A stretch of DNA of 39,918 nt from Ilyobacter polytropus (GTDB lineage: Bacteria; Fusobacteriota; Fusobacteriia; Fusobacteriales; Fusobacteriaceae). Shown piece after piece: positions 16,144 through 25,799 of the stretch (its first letter is position 1; every line of letters begins with the position of its first letter). A model generated the notes under the pieces. It was not told the origin of the DNA and did not search any database. It saw nothing but the letters and a program-made list of their open reading frames with translations. Where the stretch lies: positions 1 through 39,918 of the forward strand of contig QKCP01000136.1 of the NCBI GenBank assembly GCA_003246855.1, read 5' to 3'. Position numbers and translations under genes: made by a program.

Positions 16144-17556
16144 ATGAGAAAATTTATGGATGATGACTTTGTTCTTTTGAATGATACTGCGAAAAAATTA
16201 TATCACGGGTATGCAAAAGAGATGCCAGTTTATGACTATCATTGTCACCTAAATCCAAAAGAGATTGCCGAAGATAAAGCTTATAGAGATATAACCGAAC
16301 TTTGGCTAGGTGGAGACCACTATAAGTGGCGTGCGATGAGAAGTAATGGGGTAGCAGAGGATTATATCACTGGAAATAAGCCTTCAAAAGAAAAATTTAT
16401 GAAGTGGGCTGAAACTATGCCATACTGCATAGGGAATCCGCTGTATCATTGGACGCATCTAGAGCTTCAAAGATATTTCGGAATATATGAGACACTTTCG
16501 CCGAAAACGGCAGAAAATATATGGGAAAAATGTAATGAACTTTTACAGACAAAAGAGTTTACGGCAAGAGAACTTATAAAAAGATCAAACGTAAAAGTTA
16601 TCTGTACAACTGACGACCCGATAGATGACCTTAGATATCACAAACAGATAGCCGAAGACTCTAGCTTTGAAACGAAGGTTTTCCCTACTTTTAGACCAGA
16701 CAAATCATTCAACATAGAAAAAGAAGGGTTCTCTGAATGGATAGCAAAATTAAGTGAGATTACAGGAAGAGAAATAAACAGTTTTTCTTCGCTGCTTGAA
16801 AGCTTAGGGGAAAGAATTGAATATTTCCACGAAGTGGGCTGCAGATTATCAGACCATGCTCTTGATCCTGTTATGTATAAAGATGGAAGCGTAGAAGAAG
16901 CTGATGCCGTGCTTAAAAAAGGGCTTGCGGGAGAGAGCTTAAGTGCAGAAGAACTGCAAGTATATAAAGGTCAGATAATGTTATTTTTAGGGAAAAAATA
17001 TACAGAGCTCAACTGGGTTATGCAGATCCATATAGGTACATTTAGAAACAACTCAACTAAAATGTTTAAACTTTTAGGACCTGACACTGGTTTTGACTCT
17101 ATAAGTGACAAAGTCTTTGCAGAGGATTTGATTAAACTTTTGGATTCTTTAGATTGTACAGACCAGCTTCCGAAAACAATTCTTTATAATTTGAACCCTA
17201 GAGAAAATGAGGTTCTGGGAACTATGATAGGGTGTTTCCAAGGAGGCGCAATACCTGGAAAAATACAATTTGGTTCTGGATGGTGGTTCTTAGACCAAAA
17301 AGACGGAATGCAAAAGCAGATGGTCGCACTGGCTAATCTAGGGCTGTTGTCAAGATTTGTAGGAATGCTTACAGACTCAAGAAGTTTCCTCTCATACACT
17401 AGACATGAGTATTTTAGAAGAATTTTATGTAACCTTTTAGGAACTTGGGTAGAAGAAGGAGAGGCTCCAAATGATATGGAACTCTTAGGGAAAATGGTGA
17501 AAGACATTTGTTTCAATAACTCTAAAGGTTACTTTGATATAAACCTGGATAACTAA
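16144..17556 (+). CDS. uxaC: Uronate isomerase
   Basis: 470 residues, the usual UxaC length; ATG after AAGGAGAT. It interconverts D-galacturonate and D-tagaturonate (and D-glucuronate/D-fructuronate) in the cytoplasm. Visible landmarks: VYDYHCHLNP with metal ligands His33 and His35; CTTDDPIDDL near 160; QIHIGTFRNNSTKMF near 301; GSGWWFLDQKDGM near 379; and LTDSRSFLSYTRHEYFRRI near 420. First gene of uxaC-uxaB-uxaA behind the twin GGTATACC operator. Confidence 0.96.
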   Translation: MRKFMDDDFVLLNDTAKKLYHGYAKEMPVYDYHCHLNPKEIAEDKAYRDITELWLGGDHYKWRAMRSNGVAEDYITGNKPSKEKFMKWAETMPYCIGNPLYHWTHLELQRYFGIYETLSPKTAENIWEKCNELLQTKEFTARELIKRSNVKVICTTDDPIDDLRYHKQIAEDSSFETKVFPTFRPDKSFNIEKEGFSEWIAKLSEITGREINSFSSLLESLGERIEYFHEVGCRLSDHALDPVMYKDGSVEEADAVLKKGLAGESLSAEELQVYKGQIMLFLGKKYTELNWVMQIHIGTFRNNSTKMFKLLGPDTGFDSISDKVFAEDLIKLLDSLDCTDQLPKTILYNLNPRENEVLGTMIGCFQGGAIPGKIQFGSGWWFLDQKDGMQKQMVALANLGLLSRFVGMLTDSRSFLSYTRHEYFRRILCNLLGTWVEEGEAPNDMELLGKMVKDICFNNSKGYFDINLDN

Positions 17557-17630
17557 TACCTTAACAATTGTAATGATCGTTGAAAATATTTTTTAAAATA
17601 TTAGTATTATAGGAGGAGAAGCTGATTTTG

Positions 17631-19103
17631 ATGAATAGAGAGAGCAGAGGATTGAAAAAGTATCCTGAAAAGATAATACAATTTGGAGAAGGGAATTTCC
17701 TTAGATGTTTTGTTGACTGGCAAATAGACATATTAAATGAAAAAACTGATTTTAATTCAGGGATAGCAATTATAAGACCTATAGATTCTGATTATTTACC
17801 ATTACTGGATGTTCAAGATGGACTATATACAGCTATAATAAGAGGTATAAATGAAAATGGAGAGATAGTAAGAGACTACAGAGTAATCTCGTCTGTAAAT
17901 AGGGAGATTCCGCTATACAAGCAGTTCGATGAATACCTTAAATTGGCTCATAATCCGGATATGAAAATTATAGTTTCTAATACAACAGAGGCTGGAATAA
18001 GTTTTTCTGAAACTGACAAATACGAAGATGAACCTCAAAGTTCTTTTCCTGGAAAATTGACAAGACTTCTTCATGAAAGATTTAAAGTATTTAAAGGCGA
18101 CGAGAAAAAAGGTTTTATAATTATGCCATGTGAGCTTATTGATTACAATGGAGAAAAATTAAAAGAATTAGTTTTTAAATATGCAGAGAAGTGGGAGCTA
18201 GAGGAAGGATTTAAGCATTGGCTTAACACGGCAAATACTTGGTGTTCTACCCTAGTTGACAGAATAGTGACAGGCTACCCTAGAGACGAAGTGGCTGAAC
18301 TGCAGGCTGAACTTGGATATGAGGACAAGTTTATGACTACCGGGGAATATTTTTATCTTTTTGTTATACAAGGTCCCAAGTGGCTAGAAAAAGAGCTCAA
18401 GCTAGATAAAATAAACCTTAATATAAAAATAGTAGACGACATAAAACCTTATAAAACAAGAAAGGTTGGAATTTTAAACGGTGCCCACACTGCAATGGTT
18501 CCAGTTTCGTACCTGTATGGCATAGATACAGTAAAAGAAACTTTAGAAGATGATATTGTAGGAAAGTTCGTGAAGGAAGCTATATATGACGAGATCATAC
18601 CTGCGCTTGATATGAATAAAAAAGAGCTTGTAGAATTCGCAGAAGCTGTGATAAAGAGATTTAAAAATCCATATGTAAAACACCAGCTTATAGATATATC
18701 GCTGAATTCGATGACTAAATTCAAAACAAGGGTTCTGCCTCAAATTTTGAATTACAATGAGAAGTATGGAAAACTTCCTAAAAAACTTGTATTTTCTTTC
18801 GCAGCTCTAATGAGATTTTATAAAGGTGAAAGAGCTGGGGATAAAATAAACCTAAGAGATGATGCTTACTTCTTAGAACTATATAAAGAGTTATGGGGAG
18901 ACTATGATGGTACTGAAAAAGGTGCAGCGAAGATAGCGGAGGCGGTATTGGCGCTGGAACACCACTGGGGTGAAAATCTTCTTGAAGTACCTGGTCTAAA
19001 AGAGATGGTTTCTAAATATCTATACAAAATAGATGTAGAGGGTGTAAAAGTTGCTTTTGAGGATTTATACGACGGAGAAAAGGAAAAGATAATTGATCTA
19101 TAA
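17631..19103 (+). CDS. uxaB: Tagaturonate reductase (altronate oxidoreductase)
   Basis: 490 residues, mannitol-dehydrogenase superfamily. It reduces D-tagaturonate to D-altronate with NADH. The N-terminal nucleotide-binding loop is IIQFGEGNFLRCFVDW, and the catalytic-region GILNGAHTAMVPVSYL lies near residue 285, followed by KFKTRVLPQIL near 365, as in UxaB. AGGAGGAGAA (17611-17620) serves either ATG 17631 or a TTG three bases earlier; I prefer the ATG. It follows uxaC by 74 bases without a terminator. Confidence 0.94.
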   Translation: MNRESRGLKKYPEKIIQFGEGNFLRCFVDWQIDILNEKTDFNSGIAIIRPIDSDYLPLLDVQDGLYTAIIRGINENGEIVRDYRVISSVNREIPLYKQFDEYLKLAHNPDMKIIVSNTTEAGISFSETDKYEDEPQSSFPGKLTRLLHERFKVFKGDEKKGFIIMPCELIDYNGEKLKELVFKYAEKWELEEGFKHWLNTANTWCSTLVDRIVTGYPRDEVAELQAELGYEDKFMTTGEYFYLFVIQGPKWLEKELKLDKINLNIKIVDDIKPYKTRKVGILNGAHTAMVPVSYLYGIDTVKETLEDDIVGKFVKEAIYDEIIPALDMNKKELVEFAEAVIKRFKNPYVKHQLIDISLNSMTKFKTRVLPQILNYNEKYGKLPKKLVFSFAALMRFYKGERAGDKINLRDDAYFLELYKELWGDYDGTEKGAAKIAEAVLALEHHWGENLLEVPGLKEMVSKYLYKIDVEGVKVAFEDLYDGEKEKIIDL

Positions 19104-19129
19104 TATCGGGGAATAGAAGAGGTGTAATG

Positions 19130-20620
19130 ATGAAAAAGTTTATTAGAATAACTCCAGATGATAATGTGGTTGTGGCTCTAAAAGACCTTGAAAAAGGGGA
19201 GCAGCTACAGGTGGATGGGGTAACAGTTACCCTTTTGGAGAAAGTGGATAAAGGGCATAAAATTGCGATTGTTCATATAAATAAAGGTGAACATATAGTA
19301 AAGTATGGGATGCCTATTGGGCATGCTTTAGAGGATGTTGAGCCTGGAAGCTGGATACATACGCACAATTTAAAAACAAATTTAAGTGATCTCAACACTT
19401 ACTCGTATCTGCCTAAATTTCACGATTTCACAGTGAGACTCCCTGAAAAAAAAGTGAATATCTATAGGAGAAAAAATGGCGATGCCGGTATAAGGAATGA
19501 GCTGTGGATAGTTCCTACTGTTGGGTGTGTCAATGGTATGGCTCAGTTAATGCTGGATGAGTTTAAATCAGAAAATAATATAGATGATATTGATGGAGCC
19601 TATCTTTTCAAGCACAACTATGGATGTTCTCAGTTAGGAGAAGACCATGAAAATACAAAAGTTATACTTCAAGATTTGGTAAAGCATCCTAATGCTGGAG
19701 CGGTACTTGTAGTGGGCTTAGGGTGTGAAAATAACCAAGTATCCCAATTTAAAGAAACTTTGGGGGAATTCGACTCTGAGAGAACAAAATTTTTAATTAT
19801 ACAGGATGTAGAAGATGAAGTGGAAGAGGGTAAAAAACTCCTGAAAGAACTTTATGACCTGATGAAGGGTGACGAGAGAGAAGAAGGGGCTATTTCGGAC
19901 TTGAAAATAGGGCTTGAATGTGGCGGATCGGATGGTTTTTCCGGGATAACAGCAAATCCTCTTTTGGGTGAATTTTCTGATTACATTATAAACTATGGAG
20001 GGACAACTGTACTTACTGAGGTACCTGAAATGTTTGGTGCGGAAACGCTTTTAATGGAAAGATGTGAAGATGAGGAAACATTTGAAAAAACTGTAAGCCT
20101 TGTGAATGATTTTAAAGAATATTTTATAAGACATGATCAAGAGATATATGAAAATCCTTCTCCTGGAAATAAAAAAGGAGGAATCACTACTCTAGAAGAT
20201 AAATCTTTAGGATGTACCCAAAAATCCGGAAGAAGCAAGGTTAAAGGTGTGCTGAAATATGGTGAGATAATAGAAGAAAAAGGATTAAATCTTTTAAGCG
20301 CTCCTGGAAATGACCTGGTTGCCACAACTGCGCTTGGTGCTGCTGGATGCCAGATGGTGCTTTTCACGACTGGGCGTGGGAATCCTTATGGAGGTTTTAT
20401 CCCTACGGTAAAGATTTCGACGAATACGGAGCTTGCGCAGAAAAAAAAGAGATGGATAGATTTTGATGCTGGAAAACTTGTGAGTACAAATACTACCATG
20501 GAAGATCTGCTAGAAGAATTTGTAGACTATATAATAAGAGTTGTAAATGGAGAATATGTAAATAACGAGAAGAATAATTTCAGAGAAATTGCGATATTTA
20601 AATCAGGCGTAACTTTATAA
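19130..20620 (+). CDS. uxaA: Altronate dehydratase
   Basis: About 496 residues, full-length UxaA: an N-terminal SAF-type domain (about 1-90, with IGHALEDVEPGSWIHTHN) fused to the C-terminal iron-dependent catalytic domain (GDAGIRNELWIVPTVGCVNG; HNYGCSQLGEDH; VVGLGCENNQ; GLECGGSDGFSG). It dehydrates D-altronate to 2-keto-3-deoxygluconate. GAGGTG at 19119-19124 fits ATG 19130 better than the ATG one codon earlier (19127). Last gene of the uxaCBA operon, followed by a strong terminator. Confidence 0.95.
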   Translation: MKKFIRITPDDNVVVALKDLEKGEQLQVDGVTVTLLEKVDKGHKIAIVHINKGEHIVKYGMPIGHALEDVEPGSWIHTHNLKTNLSDLNTYSYLPKFHDFTVRLPEKKVNIYRRKNGDAGIRNELWIVPTVGCVNGMAQLMLDEFKSENNIDDIDGAYLFKHNYGCSQLGEDHENTKVILQDLVKHPNAGAVLVVGLGCENNQVSQFKETLGEFDSERTKFLIIQDVEDEVEEGKKLLKELYDLMKGDEREEGAISDLKIGLECGGSDGFSGITANPLLGEFSDYIINYGGTTVLTEVPEMFGAETLLMERCEDEETFEKTVSLVNDFKEYFIRHDQEIYENPSPGNKKGGITTLEDKSLGCTQKSGRSKVKGVLKYGEIIEEKGLNLLSAPGNDLVATTALGAAGCQMVLFTTGRGNPYGGFIPTVKISTNTELAQKKKRWIDFDAGKLVSTNTTMEDLLEEFVDYIIRVVNGEYVNNEKNNFREIAIFKSGVTL

Positions 20621-20647
20621 ACTTATGTTTAGGGTACCCTCGGGATC

Positions 20648-20686
20648 ATTAAATGCCCTCAGAATTATATTCTGAGGGCATTTAAT
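20648..20686 (+). terminator. Rho-independent terminator after uxaA
   Basis: An 18-bp perfect stem (20648-20665 with 20669-20686) around TAT, centre GCCCTCAGAAT / ATTCTGAGGGC, followed by TTTTT. It separates uxaCBA from TRAP transporter 2. I find no convincing promoter between it and dctP-2; only a poor TTGAAA near 20690 and AT-rich sequence. Confidence 0.92.
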
Positions 20687-20746
20687 TTTTTGAAAAATTC
20701 AAAAAAATAAAAAATATAGCACAAATTCAAGGAGGTAAAATATTCA

Positions 20747-21778
20747 ATGAAGATAGGAAGACGTATCGCATTATTTATTTTAGCAGGTATAACGGCCATT
20801 GGACTTTCTGGGTGTGATTCTGCTGATGGAGATGGAAAAAGAATTATAAGAGTAGCTCATTTACAAAATACTGAACATCCTCAGCATAAAGCAATGCTGG
20901 AATTTGAAAAATATGTAGAGGAAAATACTAATGGAGAAATAGATGTTCAGATATTCCCGAGTGGATTATTGGGACCTGCAAACCAAACAGTGGAACTATG
21001 CCAAACAGGAGCAATAGACTTAGTAATAACAGGGTTAGGGGTATTGGAGGGGTTTGAAAAAACTTATTCCGTATTAAATTTGCCCTATTTAATGGATAGT
21101 AAAGAACACTATAAAGCGGTCATGGACGATGAAAACATAATGGGTTCTATATATGAGTCTACAAGAGACAGTGGATTTATAGGCTTGACATGGTTTGATG
21201 CAGGAGTTAGAAATATCTATACGGTAAATAAGCCTATAAATACTCCGGAAGATCTGGCTGGATTAAAGATAAGGGTGCAAACAAGTCCGACAAATGTAAA
21301 GATGATGGAAGCTTTGGGCGCGTCACCGACTCCGATGGCTTTTGGTGAAGTTTATACAGGCTTACAACAAGGTGTTATAGACGGAGCGGAAAATAATGAA
21401 TTAGCGCTAATAAACAATAAACATGGCGAAGTTGCAAAATACTATTCTTATAATATGCATGCAATGCTGCCGGACATACTGATAATTAACGCAGATTTAT
21501 TGGATAAATTAAAGCCGGAGTATGCTAAAGTTATCAAAGAAGCAGCACTTGCTGCAAATAAATATGAAGTTGCTGCCTGGGCAGATGCTGAAAAAACAGC
21601 AAAAGAAGAAGCTGAAAAAATGGGAGTTAAATTTAGCTATCCGGAAATAGCCCCTTTTCAAGCAAGAATGAAAGACTTACATGCTGAATACACTCAATCA
21701 GAAACTGCAAAGGAAATATATAATAAAGTGCGTACGAAAGCTGAGGAAATTGCACTTAATAAATCAAATGAAAAATAA
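20747..21778 (+). CDS. dctP: TRAP transporter 2, solute-binding lipoprotein DctP
   Basis: 343 residues, ATG after AAGGAGGT. Lipobox LSGC near residue 23. DctP landmarks are IFPSGLLGPANQTVELCQTGAIDLV, GLKIRVQTSPTN with the carboxylate-binding arginine, and SPTPMAFGEVYTGLQQG then VIDGAENNELAL. The motif pattern matches TRAP 1, so a hexuronate or another sugar acid of the pectin pathway is likely; but the promoter has no GGTATACC operator, so regulation differs. Possible roles are glucuronate uptake or a second-affinity galacturonate system. Confidence 0.88.
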   Translation: MKIGRRIALFILAGITAIGLSGCDSADGDGKRIIRVAHLQNTEHPQHKAMLEFEKYVEENTNGEIDVQIFPSGLLGPANQTVELCQTGAIDLVITGLGVLEGFEKTYSVLNLPYLMDSKEHYKAVMDDENIMGSIYESTRDSGFIGLTWFDAGVRNIYTVNKPINTPEDLAGLKIRVQTSPTNVKMMEALGASPTPMAFGEVYTGLQQGVIDGAENNELALINNKHGEVAKYYSYNMHAMLPDILIINADLLDKLKPEYAKVIKEAALAANKYEVAAWADAEKTAKEEAEKMGVKFSYPEIAPFQARMKDLHAEYTQSETAKEIYNKVRTKAEEIALNKSNEK

Positions 21779-21789
21779 GGAGAGATGAG

Positions 21790-22290
21790 ATGGAGAGTTT
21801 TAGAAATCTTTTGGATAAAATATTAGAAGTTGTATGCTCTACGTTAATGGGGGTAATGACGATATTAGCAACATGGCAGGTGGCATCTAGATATGTACTT
21901 AATAAGCCAAGTACCTTTACAGAGGAAGCGCTTCTTATATCCTTTGTGTGGGCAGGTCTGTTAGGAGCCACTTACGTATTTGGTAAACAAGATCACATGC
22001 GTATGTCGTTTATTGTAGATAAATTTAGTCCTGAAAAGCGTGCTAAAGTTGAGGTGTTTACTGAAGTACTTATTCTGCTATTCGCAGCACTAGTTTTAGT
22101 TTTTGGCGGATTTAAAATATCTAAGCTAGCTATGGGTCAATTGTCTCCGTCGATGCAAATACCGATGGGGTATATATACTTTGTACTGCCTTTATCTGGA
22201 ATGCTTACAATGGTCTACAATGTTATGAATATACATAGACTTGCAAAATCATTAGTAGTTGAAAATTTAAAACTTAAAACAGCACAGTAA
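21790..22290 (+). CDS. dctQ: TRAP transporter 2, DctQ
   Basis: 166 residues; ATG 21790 just 11 bases after the dctP stop, with AAGGAGAG overlapping that stop codon. Four hydrophobic segments and the DctQ signature YVLNKPSTFTEEALLISFVW plus FGKQDHMRMSFIVD. Unlike TRAP 1 and 3 there is no stem-loop between dctP and dctQ, only this tight coupling. Confidence 0.88.
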   Translation: MESFRNLLDKILEVVCSTLMGVMTILATWQVASRYVLNKPSTFTEEALLISFVWAGLLGATYVFGKQDHMRMSFIVDKFSPEKRAKVEVFTEVLILLFAALVLVFGGFKISKLAMGQLSPSMQIPMGYIYFVLPLSGMLTMVYNVMNIHRLAKSLVVENLKLKTAQ

Positions 22291-22344
22291 AATTTGTAAT
22301 AAAATAAGTGAATAATTTAGTATGTATAAATTAGGAGGAAAATC

Positions 22345-23658
22345 ATGGATTTAGCAATACAAACATGTTTGGTTTTATTAGCGGTATTTCCAATTCTGTT
22401 ATTAATTGGTATACCTATAGCAATTACGATAAGTATATCTTCGGTGGCTGCCATCTTAACTGCATTACCTTGGGAAAACGCAGTATTTACAGCTTCGCAA
22501 CGTATATTTACAGGGATAAATTCATTTTCATTGTTGGCTATACCATTCTTTATCCTGGCTGGAATAATAATGAATAATGGCGGTATAGCTATAAGGTTAA
22601 TCAATTTTGCCAACCTTCTAGCGGGTAGGCTTCCTGGTTCGCTTGCACATACAAATATTGTTGGTAATATGCTGTTTGGATCAGTAAGTGGATCTTCGGT
22701 TGCTGCTTGCGCAGCGGTGGGTGGAACATTGGGCCCGCTTCAAGAAAAAGCTGGATATGACAAGCACTTCAGTGCGGCGGCCAACGTAGCATCTGCGCCT
22801 ACAGGATTGTTGATTCCGCCAAGTAACTCACTAATAATATACGCATTGGCAAGTGGAGGGACGTCGGTTGGAGCGCTATTTATGGCGGGATATATACCAG
22901 GAATTTTGTGGGGATTAGGTACTATGATAGTAGCGTATATATTGGCCAAGAAGAATAATTACAAAGTTAATCAAGATAAAATAACTTTTTCTTCGGCTCT
23001 TAAGGTGTTCTTAGACGCATTACCAAGCTTATCGCTGATAATAATAGTGATAGGAGGAATTGTTGGAGGGGTCTTCACTGCAACAGAAGGGGCAGCAATA
23101 GCAGTTGTATATGCATTACTGCTGTCAATGTTCCTGTACAAAAGTATAAAATTAAGAGATATACCATCAATATTACTACAGTCAGTAGATATGACGGCTA
23201 TAATAGTGTTCTTAATAGGTGCTTCTTCTATAATGTCTTGGATATTGGCGTTTACGAATGTACCTACTGTTATAACTAACCTAATATTAAGTGTATCGAG
23301 TAATAAAATAGTTGTATTCTTGATAATGAATGCACTTTTGTTGATAGTTGGAACTTTCATGGATTTGACGCCTGCGATACTTATATTCACTCCGATATTC
23401 TTGCCAATTGCAAAAAGCTTTGGAATGGATACAGTACACTTTGGTATAATGTTGGTATTCAACCTATGTATAGGTAATATCACACCTCCGGTTGGAAATA
23501 CTCTGTTTGTTGGTGCTAGAGTTGCGAAAGCTAAACTAGAGGAAGTGATAAAGCACATGCTGCCTTTCTATATAGCTATAATAATTGTACTTATGTTTGT
23601 AACATTCATTCCTGGACTAAGTTTATATCTACCTAAACTTATGGGTATGATAAAATAA
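22345..23658 (+). CDS. dctM: TRAP transporter 2, DctM
   Basis: 437 residues; ATG after TAGGAGGAA, 54 bases beyond dctQ. Multi-spanning permease with FSLLAIPFFILAGIIMNNGG, SVSGSSVAACAAVGGTLGP, ASAPTGLLIPPSNSLIIYA and NLCIGNITPPVGNTLFVG. It completes the second TRAP system. A lone GGTATACC inside the gene (22408-22415) is coincidental. Confidence 0.91.
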   Translation: MDLAIQTCLVLLAVFPILLLIGIPIAITISISSVAAILTALPWENAVFTASQRIFTGINSFSLLAIPFFILAGIIMNNGGIAIRLINFANLLAGRLPGSLAHTNIVGNMLFGSVSGSSVAACAAVGGTLGPLQEKAGYDKHFSAAANVASAPTGLLIPPSNSLIIYALASGGTSVGALFMAGYIPGILWGLGTMIVAYILAKKNNYKVNQDKITFSSALKVFLDALPSLSLIIIVIGGIVGGVFTATEGAAIAVVYALLLSMFLYKSIKLRDIPSILLQSVDMTAIIVFLIGASSIMSWILAFTNVPTVITNLILSVSSNKIVVFLIMNALLLIVGTFMDLTPAILIFTPIFLPIAKSFGMDTVHFGIMLVFNLCIGNITPPVGNTLFVGARVAKAKLEEVIKHMLPFYIAIIIVLMFVTFIPGLSLYLPKLMGMIK

Positions 23659-23665
23659 TAGGACG

Positions 23666-23705
23666 ACAAAAGAACCTTCCAGTTTAAACCGGAAGGTTCT
23701 TTTGT
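23666..23705 (+). terminator. Rho-independent terminator after dctM-2
   Basis: A 15-bp stem (23666-23680 with 23691-23705) with centre GAACCTTCC / GGAAGGTTC and a 10-base loop, followed by a T-rich stretch. It ends the TRAP 2 operon. Confidence 0.88.
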
Positions 23706-23857
23706 TTGTGTTGAATTTTTTCGATAAGGTTTATTTAAACTAGGTTTTGAAGTCGTATTTGCTTTTTAGGATTTGAAAATTCTGTTTTGTGGAATTTTGT
23801 GAATAGTTGTAGATGTTTAATTTGTTAAGAATTTTAAAATTTAAATCAGTTAAATAA

Positions 23858-23886
23858 TTAACTTAATCTGTTTAAAGTGGTATAAT
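23858..23886 (+). promoter_or_regulatory. Promoter of the third GntR gene
   Basis: TTAACT (23858-23863), 17 bases, TATAAT (23881-23886), 44 bases before the TTG start. No AGTTGT/ACAACT palindrome is seen here, so this regulator is probably not autoregulated through that site. Confidence 0.6.
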
Positions 23887-23929
23887 TATCACGTGCAAAT
23901 ATAGTGCTGGAGATTAAGGGAGGGAGAAA

Positions 23930-24625
23930 TTGAAACGGAGAACTAGTGATTTGGTATTTGATTTCATTCAGAATAAAATATTAGCCGGAGAATGGAAGGC
24001 TGGGGAAAAAATAACCTCTGAACTACCGCTTGCTAAAGAATTGGGAGTAAGCAGGAATTCGGTTAGGGAAGCTATAGAAAAAATGGTAATTTTGAATATT
24101 TTAAGCAAAAAAAAAGGTGGCGGAACCTTTGTGAGGGAGGTGTCTGAATCTACTATTTTTAATGATTTAATAGCTCATGTAACCTTGGAAAAAGATAATT
24201 ATTTAGATATTTTGCAATTCAGAAAAGGGTTTGAGATGCAGAATATCAAACTTTTTTTAAAAAATGCAGATGACGAGGATATAAAAGAGCTTGAAGAGGT
24301 TTACTTGAAAATGGAAAAGTTGAAAAATGACAGTGAAAAATTTGCTTTTTATGATGCTGAATTCCATAGGGTCATAGCCAGAGGGACAAGAAACAGCATA
24401 ATAATAAAAATAAGTGATATTTTATTTAACCTTTTAGTATTTCATCAAAAAACGCTAAATGTAATGCTTGGATCGGAAAGTGGAATAAGAGATCATAAAC
24501 TGGTTTTGGAAGCTTTAAAGGAGAAGGATGTCGACCTCAGCTTATTTTTTATGAAGAAACATATAAACAGAACCATAAAAGATGTAGAACAGATACAAAA
24601 AGAAGAAAAAGAAAATCAAGAATAG
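23930..24625 (+). CDS. GntR-family (FadR/FCD) regulator of the aldonate/TRAP-3 genes
   Basis: 231 residues, TTG start behind GGAGGGAG. The winged helix (about 5-70) has GVSRNSVREAIEKM and the wing KKGGGTFVRE; the FCD domain has YDAEFHRVIARG, RDHKLVLEAL and KKHINR. It is not a close relative of the two GntR proteins at 11-12.6 kb. It lies directly upstream of TRAP 3, and the promoters of TRAP 3 and of the dehydratase/gntP operon both carry AGTTGT-TGG-ACAACT, which looks like a FadR-type site (T-G-T-N3-A-C-A). It is therefore the likely repressor of both units, with an aldonate or its catabolite as inducer. Confidence 0.85.
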   Translation: MKRRTSDLVFDFIQNKILAGEWKAGEKITSELPLAKELGVSRNSVREAIEKMVILNILSKKKGGGTFVREVSESTIFNDLIAHVTLEKDNYLDILQFRKGFEMQNIKLFLKNADDEDIKELEEVYLKMEKLKNDSEKFAFYDAEFHRVIARGTRNSIIIKISDILFNLLVFHQKTLNVMLGSESGIRDHKLVLEALKEKDVDLSLFFMKKHINRTIKDVEQIQKEEKENQE

Positions 24626-24650
24626 CTCTAAAAAATATAAAAAAGCGACC

Positions 24651-24687
24651 AAAAAGCCTTGTCAAATTCTTGATGGGGCTTTTTTTT
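24651..24687 (+). terminator. Terminator after the third GntR gene
   Basis: AAAAAGCC ... GGCTTTTT stem continued by TTGTCAA/TTGATGG pairs (24651-24665 with 24670-24684, including G-T pairs), loop ATTC, then further T residues. Confidence 0.75.
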
Positions 24688-24707
24688 ATCTTTTTTTGAC
24701 AAAAAAA

Positions 24708-24762
24708 TTGACAAAATCAAAACCAAAGGGTATACTCCTCTTAGTTAGTTGTTGGACAACTA
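24708..24762 (+). promoter_or_regulatory. Promoter and palindromic operator of dctPQM-3
   Basis: TTGACA (24708-24713), 17 bases, TATACT (24731-24736). Ten bases further lies TAGTTGT-TGG-ACAACTA (24746-24762), a perfect palindrome with 7-base arms. The same core is found at 27973-27987. Confidence 0.85.
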
Positions 24763-24782
24763 TTTCAAAAAGGAGGGTGTTT

Positions 24783-25790
24783 ATGAAAAAAATAGCAAAA
24801 TTATTAATGGTTTTACTAGTTGCGTTGTTAGCGGCTTGCGGTAGTAACAAAGATGGTGGTGAAGAAGCGAAAGTTGAGAAAAGAGTTATGAGGATAGGGA
24901 TAGGGTTGAATGAAGAACATCCACAGTATAAAAGCTTAGAAAAATTCAAAGAAGAACTAAATAAGAGGGTGGATACTATTGAGGTTCAGCTATTTGCGAA
25001 TAGTCAACTTGGAGATGACAGGACGATGATGGAAGGGCTTCAGCTAGGAACGTTGGAAGGGACTTGTCCGTCGACGGCCCCTATAGTTGGATTTAAAGAA
25101 AAGTTCAAGGTTCTTGATTTTCCGTTCTTGTTTGCGGATGCTGACCAAGCTGTGGAAGTTTTAGACGGTGAGATTGGTCAAGAGTTGCTCGATTCTTTAA
25201 GTGATGTAGGTATCAAAGGGCTTGTTTTCTGGGAGAATGGGTTCAGAAATCTCACTAACAGAGAGGTTAGGGTTGATTCGGTAGAGGATATGAAGGGACT
25301 CAAGCTAAGAACTATGGAAAATCCTATCCATTTGGCTGCTTTTAGAGCTCTAGGTGCAAACCCGACCCCTATGGCTTTTGGAGAACTTTTTACAGCGTTA
25401 CAGCAAAAAACGGTAGATGGCCAAGAAAATCCTATTTCTACTATTTATTATAACAAGTTTTATGAAGTGCAAGGGTATACTACTTTGACGAATCATGTTT
25501 ACTCGGCGTGGGTATTTATGACAAGCCAAAAATTTTGGGATGAATCAACGGCTGAAGAAAAAGAAGCGATAATGGAGGCTGCTAAAATAGCCAGGGATTA
25601 CGGGAGGACTCTTGGAAGGCAAGCTAATGAAGAGTTGGCTGGCGAATTGGAGAAAAATGGAATGGAGATCGTCAAACTGTCTCCGGAGGAGCATAAAAAG
25701 TTTCAAAAGAAAGCTCAAGAGATATACGGTGAATTCGCAAAAGGTGATATAAAAACTCTCCTAGACAGGGTTTTGGCGAAATTGAATTAA
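24783..25790 (+). CDS. dctP: TRAP transporter 3, solute-binding lipoprotein DctP
   Basis: 335 residues from ATG 24783, which follows AAGGAGGG; the longer open frame back to 24696 runs through the promoter and operator. Lipobox LAAC near residue 20. Landmarks: FANSQLGDDRTMMEGLQLG, GLKLRTMENPIHLAAFRALG, NPTPMAFGELFTALQQ and VDGQENPISTIY. The binding-site motif (LRTMENP instead of IRVQ) differs from TRAP 1 and 2, so another ligand is likely; it shares its operator with an aldonate-type dehydratase, so an aldonate or keto-aldonate is a reasonable guess. Confidence 0.9.
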   Translation: MKKIAKLLMVLLVALLAACGSNKDGGEEAKVEKRVMRIGIGLNEEHPQYKSLEKFKEELNKRVDTIEVQLFANSQLGDDRTMMEGLQLGTLEGTCPSTAPIVGFKEKFKVLDFPFLFADADQAVEVLDGEIGQELLDSLSDVGIKGLVFWENGFRNLTNREVRVDSVEDMKGLKLRTMENPIHLAAFRALGANPTPMAFGELFTALQQKTVDGQENPISTIYYNKFYEVQGYTTLTNHVYSAWVFMTSQKFWDESTAEEKEAIMEAAKIARDYGRTLGRQANEELAGELEKNGMEIVKLSPEEHKKFQKKAQEIYGEFAKGDIKTLLDRVLAKLN

Positions 25791-25799
25791 TGGAAAATA

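Noticed and set aside
22408-22415. A GGTATACC palindrome inside dctM-2
   Set aside because: Single site, in coding sequence, no partner at 11-12 bases and no promoter next to it; expected by chance.
22971-23558. 195-residue open frame on the minus strand opposite dctM-2
   Set aside because: Shadow of the DctM coding sequence; no ribosome site or recognisable domain.
24696-24782. N-terminal extension of dctP-3 back to 24696
   Set aside because: It would translate through the -35, -10 and operator; the lipoprotein signal and ribosome site support ATG 24783.
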